31,426 nt of DNA. Origin: Selaginella moellendorffii (taxonomy: Eukaryota; Streptophyta; Lycopodiopsida; Selaginellales; Selaginellaceae). Under the pieces are notes generated by a model that ran no database searches, had not been told where the DNA came from, and was given only the letters and a program-made list of their open reading frames with translations. This document shows, piece after piece, positions 19,796 to 27,845 of this stretch (the first letter of the stretch is position 1; every line of letters begins with the position of its first letter). Location: the NCBI RefSeq assembly GCF_000143415.4, contig NW_003314264.1, positions 352,774-384,199 on the forward strand. The letters are read 5' to 3'. The position numbers and the translations under genes were made by a program.

Positions 19796-20371
19796 AAAAC
19801 TTTAGCATCCTCGACAAGATTAATCTTATATTCTATAAGTTGGGTAAGGTGTAACCCTGTTGGTAATTCTTATGACATGGTATCTCAAAAGTGGTTTAAC
19901 ACCTACTAGATCACAAAAGATACTTCCTTTGTTTCTGTCTTTTTATCACTCCGCATTGAGAGTAAACATAAAAATGCTACCTTGGTTTCTTTAGTGCATT
20001 GTCCTCTTATGAACACCAAATTCAAAAACAAAATTCTTTAGCCTTACATTGTCCTACCTTTAGATCTTGGGCTTCCACCCTAAATCGTTCTCCTCAAGCA
20101 TTTATCAGTACCACCAAGTTTCTACTTTGTCTATGCAAGGTGACCATAAATTAATTGAATCAATCAATTTTGAAGATCACGTCAAATCCCGCCATATCCA
20201 AAACAGTGAAATCCATGTTTATTTACTAAATCCTTATTTTGACTCTTGCTTGTTGAAGTACGTCATTAGTGCTTTGGCTACCTTGAACAAACTTTATAGT
20301 CCTTGGTTCTCCCAACAGCTACACTATTAGTTTGGTTTACCAGAATATGTTTGTAGCCACAAAATTATCCA
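19796..20371 (-). pseudogene. pol: Relic of gypsy protease/RT linker
   Basis: On the minus strand it matches 7486-8052: the RT linker, then the protease region ending in the complement of CCACAAAATTATCC. It has many substitutions and no open frame. The homology stops at about 20371 in the protease DTGAS region and resumes at about 29990, so this relic appears split by later insertions. Confidence 0.78.
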
Positions 20372-20405
20372 AATGTCATAAATATGACTGCAGATATTGA
20401 AAGTA

Positions 20406-20429
20406 AGCTCTATTTCGTTAAAGTGGGAT
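20406..20429 (+). repeat. Left terminal inverted repeat
   Basis: AAGCTCTATTTCGTTAAA then GTGGGA. It matches the reverse complement of 27552-27575 at 23 of 24 positions. A second TAAAATGGGA follows 15 bp inside. Confidence 0.75.
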
Positions 20430-21020
20430 TTATTCAGTAAAATGGGACTAGGTACAAATTTTCAAGTATTTGAAAATGACGTGAAATTATATGTTTTTTG
20501 TCCAGGGGCTAGACATATCTGGGGCATGGTGACTAGCGCGGTGACTTTGTGTCCAGACTGAGTCCATCTGGTTGTATAATAAATCTCATTGTTAAGGTGA
20601 ACAAGCCGAATCTGAAGCTAAAGAAGAACGATGGCATGCGCGCACACACTATTTGTTTGTTCATTGAGCGTGTGGTGAGCTTTCCAAGATGAACGTCATT
20701 CCTATTAGCCAGACATATAACTTAATGGTGAGAACATTTAGATATTATTCAATGTTATCTTTTTCTAACGAATCTAATTCTGAAGGTGTAGCAAGAGGCA
20801 TTGCTAGTCTGGAGAAGTCATTTAACTCATTTGACCCTTAGTGTATTTTCATGAAACTAAATAACATTCATATTATTAAGGAATTTCTCTAGTACCTTTT
20901 TTTTACGACATAGAGGCTTGCATTTCTTTCAAAGGTGATTTAGTAAAAGGCCTGAGGGCACATGCCATTCTATTTCTCAGACCGGTATTAAGATATACTA
21001 GTGCAAAGGGCCACATGCCA
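20430..21020. other. Left non-coding part of the TIR element
   Basis: No gene. It contains three motif copies (20631, 20959, 21008) and a plus-strand segment (20594-20617) that is an inverted near-copy of the minus gene's last exon boundary. Confidence 0.6.
20594..20617 (+). repeat. Inverted near-copy of the last splice junction/exon of the minus gene
   Basis: AAGGTGAACAAGCCGAATC on the plus strand matches AAGGTGAACAATCCGAATC on the minus strand at 21058-21035, and both are followed by a GAAGAA/GAGGAG stretch and GATGGCATG. The left end therefore carries the tail of a second, oppositely oriented gene copy. Confidence 0.65.
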
Positions 21021-21055
21021 TCACGCCTCCTCTGATTCAGATTCGGATTGTTCAC

Positions 21056-21107
21056 CTTGAAATAAAATACATTAGAAACTTAGTAAAGGAATATTAATGA
21101 ATCTTAC
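21056..21107 (-). other. 52-nt intron, last intron of the DUF7869-like gene
   Basis: The minus strand reads CAAG|GTAAGATTC ... TTTACTAAG ... TTATTTCAAG|GTGAAC. Phase 1. Removal joins TRVQG to an acidic tail ending in TGA at 21021. A good donor, a branch-like CTAAG and a pyrimidine-rich acceptor are present. Confidence 0.72.
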
Positions 21108-22340
21108 CTTGAACCCGGGTTATGAATGCTCTTGCTGCATCTCTTGCATGGTCTGGCAAGGTGATGGTGGCACTCTGCTTCCGCATCCAACCATGCACAA
21201 CATTATCCACCGATATGCTCATGCTGGGATCCCTTGGATTCAGCACCCATCTCTTTTCTAGGCAATCCTTCGTATATCCGGAACTTGGCTTGAACCACTC
21301 CACAGTTACATTGAAGGAGTTAGTTTCCGCGTCCTCCTCTGCATCAGTGATGCAGCGCCCCACCCATATCATTTGATTTTTATTACTGGGTCTAACAAGC
21401 ACGACCATTCCTTTGCAGACCTATACTGGATTGAATGCTGAATCCGGCTTCTTGTTCCTCGGCCCACAATAGTGATCCTCAACATCGTTATCTGTCACTG
21501 CATTTCCAGAGGACATTGTTCCGCTACTATCTGGTGCTCTGGGTTCTGGCCAAAAGGACTCTTCCAATTCTTCATATACAACCGACCCATTTTGGATAGC
21601 AGATATAATCTTCTCCCAGTATTCGAGCAAAGGCTTGCACCTCTTAAAATAGGATTCTCCACCAAACACCAACCCCCTCTTCCAGAAGGCAATATGCTGT
21701 CTAATCCCGGCCACTATACTTTCCTGGTCTTTGAGTCCATCCGGGTGCATTGGCCGTGGGGAACCCTGAGGAATCATAGGTTCCCCAGTTATGGGATCTC
21801 TCTTGAAGAGTTCAATGCCATCCACTGGCAGCCACACTGTGTCCCATTCTCTCATCTTGTACCTCATCACTGGAGCACCGTCACGCATGTTGAAATGAAA
21901 CTGAAGAGGCTTGGAGTGGCCAATCAGCGTTTCGGATCCGTCCCTGATGTAGCCTCTTACAAACCCCTTAAAGTCTGGAACCTCTGTCACAAGTGCAGCT
22001 TCAACAGTGCCTTTGATGCAATTTTGGAATTCATCGTAGAGTTGTGGGAGGGTGAGGACATTGGATCGCCGGAGGGACTCTGCCAGGTGACTGAACATGG
22101 CATCGACGTCTTCATGAGTGTGCCCAACCATGAGAAAGCCAAGTGTAACCGTTTCAAATATGCCTTTGGCAACAAGCATCGCCAAGTACGCGAAGACGTA
22201 CATGTTTTTGTTCTCACTGCCAGCATTGTCTGTTTGGAGCAGAAGATGGGGTGGAAGGCCACATCGGCCGCAAGAACTTCCTTGAGATTCTGCTTCGTTT
22301 GGATGAGGCTATGCATTCACCGGGCGACCAGCCTCGTCGG

Positions 22341-22360
22341 AATGGCATGAGGCCTCACGT
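22341..22360. repeat. Palindromic motif copy
   Basis: AATGGCATGAGGCCTCACGT. The centre ATGAGGCCTCA is almost self-complementary. Confidence 0.7.
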
Positions 22361-22398
22361 GATAACCCTACAATCTGACGGCCAACATATTCACTGGG

Positions 22399-22420
22399 AT
22401 GGCATGGGGCCCCACGCGAT
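22399..22420. repeat. Palindromic motif copy
   Basis: ATGGCATGGGGCCCCACGC then GAT. Near-perfect inverted repeat with GGGGCCCC at the centre. Confidence 0.7.
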
Positions 22421-23526
22421 ACTGCAAGCCTTTGCTCCTCCTCCAGCTGAACCCTGTATGGGGTTCGATCGACAAGGGCCTTATGCAAGGGTTGGCCGTT
22501 CAACTCAGTCTGCACACTTTGCAGAGACCTTAAGTGTTTTGCTAGGGACGCAATCATCATGTTTGCACCCCCGCCACCCCATAGAGGTACAAAGAAGTTC
22601 CCATAGTTCTGGGCACCATGCCCATGAGCGATTATGCCAAACAGAGACACAGGCAGCTGCATGGATGAAGAGATTGCCTTGGGGGCAGGATTGAGTCGAG
22701 GTAAGCACGTCTTTTTCTGGTCCATTTTGTCGTGGATGATGCAGAGGTAAGAGTCAGGTCTCTCCATGGAGAGAATCCTGTTATGATAATATGCAGTCCT
22801 GCAGCTTCTCTGCTCGATGTTGTGGTCGAGCCGCCTTCTAACCAACGTCTCTCGCTCTTGAGCGCTGCAAGAATTCTTCGACAAAGCCATTTTGATAGCA
22901 GTGCACTCGTCACACTTTGAAAAGCTGGAGTACTTTCCTATACTCACATCCCTGAACCTGTTGCTCCATAATCTACTAAATCTAGATTGGCTCAGCTTCC
23001 TGTAGCCATTACTCTGGAGTTCCCGATTCACATCTTCCAATATGGCCCCCTTGGTATACATGGAAGGGAGAACTCGTTGGATGTCTCGTGTTCCATCTTC
23101 CAAGAGGCGGGTTTTATGTGGTTGCTGCTCGCTACATGTCTCGACAAACCTCTTGAAGATTGCCTCTCTATATACAACATGACCCCTGGTTTTGTGCGTA
23201 CCGTCGTTCCCATGGACTGCCTGTTGAACCCTTTGTTCCTCGAACTCAGTTTTGATTCTATAGAATGTGCTTCAAGGGACTCCATAAATGATTCTCCATG
23301 CCTTCATGCAGACCAAACCCCTCTGGAAGACCATGCCCCCCACCTGATGTTCTGAAGCATCAACAGATGACCGTAATGCCTCATACACAAAATTGTGAGC
23401 TGCCTTCCAGGACAATGTCTTGTATCTTGCTCTCTCCTCTTCAATAGCATCCCAATCAGCATGTTGACAGCACCTCCTCTTGCAACAAGCAACTGTCGAG
23501 ACCATTCGAACCTCCATCGCCATTTT

Positions 23527-24144
23527 CTACCTTTTCGGTTCGTTGCTCAGATCCCGTTGGCTGCGCTGTAGGAAGGTGTACTTTCTTTTCCTATGAAGAG
23601 ATGTTCTGTCATCAGTTATAGTGGTGTTTGATTGTGAATCCTTCACATTCTCAAACACTAAATGCCTCAATTTCCACCGCACAATGCTTCCAATAGTCAG
23701 ACTGTTTTCTTCTGTGTCAACAACCTCTAAAATCGCAACTCCAATATCATCCCAGCCCAATTCTTGATTAGCAACCGCATCTCTTGGATCGACAACTGTG
23801 GCTAAGCCCTCAGCTACCACCTCCCCCTCGGGGTTGTTTAGAAACACCTTTGCCTGAATCCATGTAGCACGGTTCTTAAGATCCACGGAGGGAACATGCG
23901 TCGCACTTGCGCTGTCCCCAACATCTGCTTTCTTCTGCAGATTTTTCAAGGCAACAACAACATTTACCTCGACGACCATCTCTCCTCGTTCAATAGCGAC
24001 CACATTCCCATCGAAGATAGTCTCTACTGATACAGCAGCATTGCCTTCCCCAAGCCTTTGACAGTGTATAACAAAGTTCCGATCCATAGACACAAGGGTC
24101 CCTTTTGCAACTCTCTTCCCACCATTCAATAGCAGGTGGGTCAC
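23527..24144 (-). pseudogene. Upstream module of the minus-strand transposon gene, function unknown
   Basis: In the same frame as the DUF7869-like part and separated from it only by TAG-AAA-ATG. It reads VTHLLLNGGKRVAKGTLVS, LGEGNAAVSVETI and VNVVVALKNLQ, then a variable middle, then NQELGWDDIGVAILEV and a Lys/Arg-rich end (RKRKYTFLQRSQRD). The GGKRVAKG ... LGEG.A.VSV pattern resembles a small beta-rich domain seen at the C-terminus of some plant transposon proteins; this is a weak match. If TAG 23527 was once CAG, both modules formed one protein of about 1000 residues. No ATG is seen at the 5' end; a minus-strand acceptor-like AAGCAG ends at 24145. Confidence 0.5.
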
Positions 24145-24149
24145 CTGCT
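24131..24149. repeat. Palindrome at the head-to-head gene junction
   Basis: AGCAGGTG-GGT-CACCTGCT, a perfect 8-bp inverted repeat with a 3-nt loop. Read either way it supplies GCAG|GTG, an acceptor-like boundary, and the first recognisable exon of each divergent gene begins here (24136 plus, 24144 minus). Confidence 0.7.
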
Positions 24150-27133
24150 TCCGACTCCAAGGGCAAATGCGTTGTCGAGTACAACTGCGGCGGACTATTC
24201 TTTCGAGCCGCACTACTCAAGGGTGTCCCATGTGTTGCGGTGACAAACTCCATTGAAGAGGTGACTTCAATGGAGCATATAATTACAGTTGCCAAAGAAA
24301 AACAGTATCTTCTCTGTGAACCTAGTGAGTACACACTTTAAGTTTAAATGTTATCTCACAAGCTCTGTATGCAGGAGCGTGGCCACCCCCAGATGCTGAA
24401 ACGGTGTTAACAGCTACTGTTGAAGATACCCATGTTGGGCCGAGCTCACAACCTGCACAAGGTAAGGTCACGTGAGGCCTCACGCCATTTTGATTATAGA
24501 TCGTTGTGAATATTCAGACACGAGGACTGAAAAGCGCACTGGTGGCGCATCGAAGAAGGACAAACAGACAAGCAATAGGAAAAAAGGAGGTACAAATTAT
24601 ATTTGCAATGGCGTGTGGTCTCATGCCATTCCTTGCAGGAGAAACTTCTTCAAAGGCAAAACAGGCAAGCACCAGCCAAGCTCAAACTGACAGTGGTCAT
24701 AAAAAGCGAAAGCACGTTGGACAGTCGTCGAGATCAGAGGCGTTTGATTCGAAAAGGAAGAAGGGCAACGAAAAGATGATAGGTAATGCCTCGCGGTTAT
24801 GGCGTGTGTGCTCATGCCATTCATTGCAGATCAAGGGCTGAGTGAAAGCAGGCAGTCACCACCTCCTGACTCAGATTCCTATGGCGGACTCCCCTTCCCC
24901 AATCTCAATGGAGAGGTACAATGGATGAGGGAAGCTTTTCAAGTCAAGGCCACGTTTTTCTCATCTTGTCGTCTTCGAAGGGTGCAAGAACGTGCAGAAA
25001 CCATGTTAAGACAGTCGGGTGAGGATACGGTCCTAGGTCACGCACTAAAACAGGCTATGGATGTCTTGTCTTTTGAGATGGAGACTCGGCCAAATGATTT
25101 TCCCAAGATGGTCCTGGAAGAACAAGCCATCCAGCCTGAGCAGCCTATGGAAGAAATGCAGGAGGGGGATGAGGAGCCAGAGAAAGATAATGAGCAGGAA
25201 GAGCAGAAGGACGAAGAGGAGGACGAAGAAGAGGAGGACGAAGAGGACTTGGATGGTCCTCACAATGGTGACGATCACAATAACGACGACGACGATGATG
25301 ACGACGATGCCCAGCCTGAGGTGGCCAAAGAGCAGCGGAGGAAGGTCATACAAGACAAACCATCAGGTAAATAATAGTACATCCATTCCTAACCTTTTAC
25401 CATTTCTAACATTGTCCATGTAGGTCGCAGAGCAAATGGTAAGTAGAGATTATTCAGTTGAATTTACAAACTCTAGCCTTTAGTGTCGAGGAAGGATAGT
25501 GCCAAGCAAGGGTCGAAACGTATGTCCAATCCTTCAGAATCAGCAGTGCGCCCAAGTGATATCGGTCCTAGTTCCTCAATAGCAGTTGATGGTAAATACA
25601 ATATAGTCGATTCAATGTGCTAATGAGTTTGTTTTTAGTAGCACGGGAGGATACCATCTCAATCGAAGGGAGATATTTGGACATGCATATGGATCCGCCA
25701 GTGGACTCTACTTGGCTGCAAGAGTCATCAGAGCTGGTGGAGGCTACTATCCATATCAACGCCAAGCAAGCTGACCACGCTCCACTTGATGCTGCCCATA
25801 CCACTGAGTCAATCTTGTCCTCGTATCCAACTGACGGTGACCAGGCGCCATTGGACCCACATGAGGCCGCCCCAGCCGCCGAGCCGGTCGTATCCTCATT
25901 TCCAACAGACTCAACGTGTGCCCAATCGTCTGACTACGCGCCGTTGGAACCTCCCTACACCGCCCCTGCTGCCTGTTCGGTCATGTCCACTTTGCCAACG
26001 GAGGCACCAGCTGAAATGGCGTGTGATCACACGCCATTGGAACCACCCCATGCCACTGTTGAGCCAGTTGTACCAGAGTCTACAGCTGAAATGGCATGTG
26101 CCCACACGCCATCGGATGCAATTGACCCCACATTGCAGAGGAGAGTATTTCCGCCCTTCACGTTTCCTCGACCAAAACCCTCTCAACGACCATTGGGAGC
26201 ACCATTCGCTAATATTGTAGATGGTAAAATTGACTTGTACCATTTTTTATGCTGACGCATTTCATTTCAGAGTCACGGCGAAGGTACTGTATCATTTTTG
26301 ATCTGAACGGTGTCCTTTTCTCCCATGAGCGTGGCTCGTCCTCGAATGTCATTGCACCCTCCAAAGCCTGCGGTCGCAAGTTGGTCAAAAGAGACAGATT
26401 CACATTAATCACACGGGAGAAACTGCGGGATCTAATAATGACCATGCGACACTTAAAACAGAGGGCCGGGTTCAATTTGCAATTGGGAGTTTGGACATCC
26501 ATGATGCGCCACAATGCATTAACGTTGCTACAGATGATGCACGATCAGACGCGAGTAATATTACCATTTGACTTTCTCCTAACGCAGGAGGATTGCTTGA
26601 CTATGGTCCATGTGAGGGGTAGCAAGCCCATCTTCGTCAAGCCAGAGGCTGTAGTGATGAACCGGACTGCTAGCTCAAGTGAAATCCTCATCATCGATGA
26701 CTCGCCGATTAAAACTGCAGCGAACACGCACACATATGCAGTGCACCCCATCTCTTGCAGTATGGAAACTAGGGAGAAGAAACCGTATGTTCTGGGGGAC
26801 CTTGCAAAACGGCTTAGAGCGATGGTGATAGAGAACCGGCCAGTCCAGGAGGTGGCTGCAGAAATCAACCAAATGGCAGATGGAACGGTATATCAGAAGC
26901 CATTTGATCGGACAGACACCAGTCATCATTTATGGCATGTATATTGTCTAGCCAAGCACTATCCGCATCTCCATAATCTGCTCAACCGGATGGGTTCTTC
27001 GACCACTGAACATGAGCGTGGACGTATTAGAGAAGAGATGGCATTATTATTGGGTTTAAATCCTGATAGTGTGGAGAGTGATGAAATTCCAAGATTATTG
27101 TATAGGCGTTGGAGGCAAAAAATAACAGTCTGA
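24136..27133 (+). CDS. Multi-exon transposon gene ending in an FCP1/NIF-like HAD domain
   Basis: Exons: 24136-24324, 24375-24461, 24500-24589, 24639-24782, 24830-25366, 25424-25438, 25484-25591, 25639-26223, 26271-27133 (TGA). Every intron is phase 1 and every internal exon is a multiple of 3, so about 871 residues read through with no stop. Order: a Cys-containing start (VVEYNCGGLFFRAALLKGV), Lys/Arg-rich nuclear-type linkers, a predicted helical part, a Glu/Asp run (25150-25310), Pro-rich peptide repeats, then the last exon with CIIFDLNGVLF, LQLGVWTSMMRHN and ILIIDDSPIKT. These match FCP1/NLI-interacting-factor phosphatase motifs, but the second nucleophile-loop Asp (DxD) is Asn, so catalysis is doubtful. 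No start codon was found: the first exon begins with an acceptor-like AGCAG, so the 5' part is missing or elsewhere. Confidence 0.75.
24325..24374 (+). other. Intron 1, 50 nt, phase 1
   Basis: CCTA|GTGAGTACAC ... CTGTATGCAG|GAGCG. Strong donor. Joining gives LLCEPRAWPPPDAE and avoids stops present in all other readings of the next exon. Confidence 0.75.
24462..24499 (+). other. Intron 2, 38 nt, phase 1, with palindrome
   Basis: CAAG|GTAAGGTCACG ... TGATTATAG|ATCG. Contains the exact 14-bp palindrome CGTGAGGCCTCACG followed by CCATT. At 38 nt it is far shorter than usual plant introns. Confidence 0.7.
24590..24638 (+). other. Intron 3, 49 nt, phase 1, with palindrome
   Basis: GGAG|GTACAAATT ... 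CATTCCTTGCAG|GAG. The motif occupies 24607-24630, immediately upstream of the acceptor. Splicing preserves the frame (KKG-GETSSKAK). Confidence 0.75.
24783..24829 (+). other. Intron 4, 47 nt, phase 1, with palindrome
   Basis: GATAG|GTAATGCC ... CATTCATTGCAG|ATC. The motif is at 24799-24820, again 8-9 nt before the acceptor. The 3' half of this intron is nearly the same as that of intron 3. Confidence 0.75.
25367..25423 (+). other. Intron 5, 57 nt, phase 1
   Basis: TCAG|GTAAATAAT ... TTTCTAAC ... CCATGTAG|GTCGC. Has the branch-like TCTAAC. No palindrome. Confidence 0.75.
25424..25438 (+). other. 15-nt microexon
   Basis: GTCGCAGAGCAAATG lies between two GT...AG introns and adds five residues (GRRAN with its neighbours) without changing frame. 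It is needed to connect the exons on each side through standard splice sites. Confidence 0.55.
25439..25483 (+). other. Intron 6, 45 nt, phase 1
   Basis: AATG|GTAAGTAGAG ... CTCTAGCCTTTAG|TGTCG. Perfect donor GTAAGT. Confidence 0.72.
25592..25638 (+). other. Intron 7, 47 nt, phase 1
   Basis: GATG|GTAAATACA ... GTGCTAATG ... TTTTTAG|TAGCA. Branch-like GCTAAT and a T-rich acceptor. Confidence 0.78.
26015..26038. repeat. Perfect 24-bp palindrome (coding)
   Basis: Half site AATGGCGTGTGA followed by its exact reverse complement with no spacer. It is the most symmetrical copy of the motif and lies in an exon, encoding EMACDHTPL. Confidence 0.9.
26091..26112. repeat. Palindromic motif copy (coding)
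   Basis: Arms ATGGCATGTG and CACACGCCAT around CC. One mismatch between arms. Confidence 0.8.
26224..26270 (+). other. Intron 8, 47 nt, phase 1
   Basis: GATG|GTAAAATTG ... TGCTGACGC ... TTTCATTTCAG|AGTC. It has a branch-like CTGAC and a classic acceptor. It joins the repeat exon to the HAD exon. Confidence 0.8.
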
Positions 27134-27551
27134 GATGGCATGTATTTATTTAAAAATGTAACTTATTATGGCATGGGGTTCCATGCCATTGTATTGATAT
27201 TAAAAGACAATTCTTTGAGAGGATTTGCATTATACTAGAAGTGTTACAGCATGTTATTGGAAGTCTACGAAGTTGTTTTATTAATAAGGGGAAAGTAAAG
27301 ATTGAATGGGGACTTGGGCTCCACCTAGACTTGGAGCAACTGAGCCAATATTAAAAGGATGGAAAGAAATTGGACGACGATGACAAGGAGAAGAGAGAGG
27401 TGAAGCAGTGGCAGGGGGAGGAGAAGTGATTGAGTAGACATTTCCTTGTTTAAAATAAAATGGCATGTGCCTCAATGCAGTTGAATTTTGTTATATTTAT
27501 ATACTATATAAAGGTTTGGAAACCTTATTTTACAAGTGGGATAATGACAAT
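27134..27551. other. Right non-coding part of the TIR element
   Basis: AT-rich 3' flank of the plus gene. Motif copies lie at 27135 (directly after the stop codon), 27168-27189 (perfect 9-bp arms, 4-nt loop) and 27460. No gene seen. Confidence 0.6.
27168..27189. repeat. Palindromic motif copy downstream of the plus gene
   Basis: ATGGCATGG-GGTT-CCATGCCAT, perfect arms. It could form a hairpin in the 3' untranslated RNA. Confidence 0.8.
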
Positions 27552-27575
27552 TCCCATTTTAACGAAATAGAGCTT
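27552..27575 (-). repeat. Right terminal inverted repeat
   Basis: Minus strand AAGCTCTATTTCGTTAAA then ATGGGA, inverted relative to 20406-20429 with one mismatch. Confidence 0.75.
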
Positions 27576-27589
27576 TATTCAGTTCCATT

Positions 27590-27632
27590 GGCTATTTATG
27601 CAAAGTGTCTAGATTTGCTAATTTGGCATATT
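27590..27632 (+). repeat. Dispersed repeat fragment beside the TIR element
   Basis: GCTATTTATGCAAAGTGTCT and AGATTTGCTAATTTGGCATA recur with small changes at 31379-31418. Confidence 0.7.
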
Positions 27633-27759
27633 TAAAGAATGTAGAGATTATCCTAAATAAAATGGTGTTAGTTCCATATACAAATTTAAAATTTAGCATT
27701 ATTCCATCTTTAGTAAGTTTCAAACTTGTCCCAGAGATTATCTTTTGGTACTAAGGGTG

Positions 27760-27845
27760 ACGAAGGGTGAAAGCCCAAAGTGTGCGTTCCTAAAAGGAGG
27801 GGTGCTATGGGAGGTTCTAAATATATAGTAAGGATAGTGGGTAGA
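27760..27845 (+). repeat. Small degraded B-type LTR fragment
   Basis: GAAGGGTGAAAGCCCAAAG ... GGTTCTAAATATATAGTAAG matches the minus strand of LTR B near 3775-3850 (GGGTGAAAGCCCAAAG, CCAAAAGTATAGTA). The rest of 27633-28189 is AT-rich with no gene recognised. Confidence 0.65.

Larger units (their letters stand above)
22309..22422 (-). other. Two tandem intron-like segments with palindromes
   Basis: On the minus strand, a 55-nt segment (GTATCGCGTGGGGCC...ATTGTAG) and a 58-nt segment (GTTATCACGTGAGGCC...GCATAG) stand one base apart. Both begin GT, end TAG and carry CRCGTGRGGCCYCATGCCAT. They lie between conserved blocks QLEEEQRLA and LPPHLLLQTDN, where the sequence is not family-like and contains a stop. 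The second resembles intron 24462-24499 of the plus gene. Exact splice sites are unresolved. Confidence 0.5.
21021..23520 (-). pseudogene. DUF7869-like putative transposase gene
   Basis: From ATG 23520: a Cys-rich start (CCKRRCCQH), VCMKAWRIIYGVP (about 23300), FSKCDECTAI (about 22920), IIHDKMDQ (Asp near 22731 and 22722), FFVPLWGGGGANMMI, LQTDNAGSENKN (Asp near 22230), FLMVGHTHEDVDAMF (22131-22099), KGMVVLVRPSNK, and a short acidic last exon (EQSESESEEA, stop 21021-21023). The motif order is that of DUF7869 proteins, whose HD..D, DN and GHTHxDxD acidic residues look like an RNase-H-fold triad; that activity is inference. One frame runs throughout, broken by TGA 23272 (VP-stop-STFYR, probably former CGA) and TAG 21421. 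TAG 22309 lies in an intron-like stretch, and a 1-nt loss just before LPPHLLLQTDN is likely. Confidence 0.72.
25770..26125 (+). repeat. Pro-rich tandem peptide repeat in exon 8
   Basis: Four to five units of about 25-31 residues begin APLDAAH, APLDPHE, APLEPPY, TPLEPPH and TPSDAID, each followed by a VVSSFPT-like segment. Two units carry the palindromic motif as coding sequence for MACDHTP and MACAHTP. Confidence 0.7.
20406..27575. mobile_element. 7.2-kb TIR element with two divergent genes
   Basis: It is bounded by 24-bp terminal inverted repeats that differ at one base. A minus-strand gene (24144 to 21021) and a plus-strand gene (24136 to 27133) run outward from the centre and end 0.4-0.6 kb from the termini. 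About 13 copies of a palindromic motif are confined to it. The minus gene encodes a DUF7869-like, transposase-like core. No target duplication was found next to the TIRs (left AAAGT, right TATTC), so the exact ends are uncertain by a few bases. The layout resembles two-gene plant DNA transposons, but the proteins are not those of CACTA, hAT or MULE as I know them. Confidence 0.7.

Noticed and set aside
20400-20429. Target-site duplication for the TIR element
   Set aside because: Sequences next to the two TIRs (AAAGT left, TATTC right) do not match at any length tested from 2 to 9 bp; TTATTCAG occurs inside the left end and outside the right end, but that is not a flanking duplication.
21472-22350. 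292-codon plus-strand ORF
   Set aside because: It lies antisense to the conserved DUF7869-like coding (GHTHEDVD, FLMVG) and shows no motif; it is a shadow.
21421-23523. Recoded stop codons (alternative genetic code)
   Set aside because: Both TAG and TGA occur, each explained by one transition, and neighbouring genes end normally; decay is simpler.
23990-24334. Minus-strand ORF opposite the first exon of the plus gene
   Set aside because: No family pattern. The domain-like reading of this strand is the other frame (GGKRVAKG), and the plus-strand exon splices in frame.
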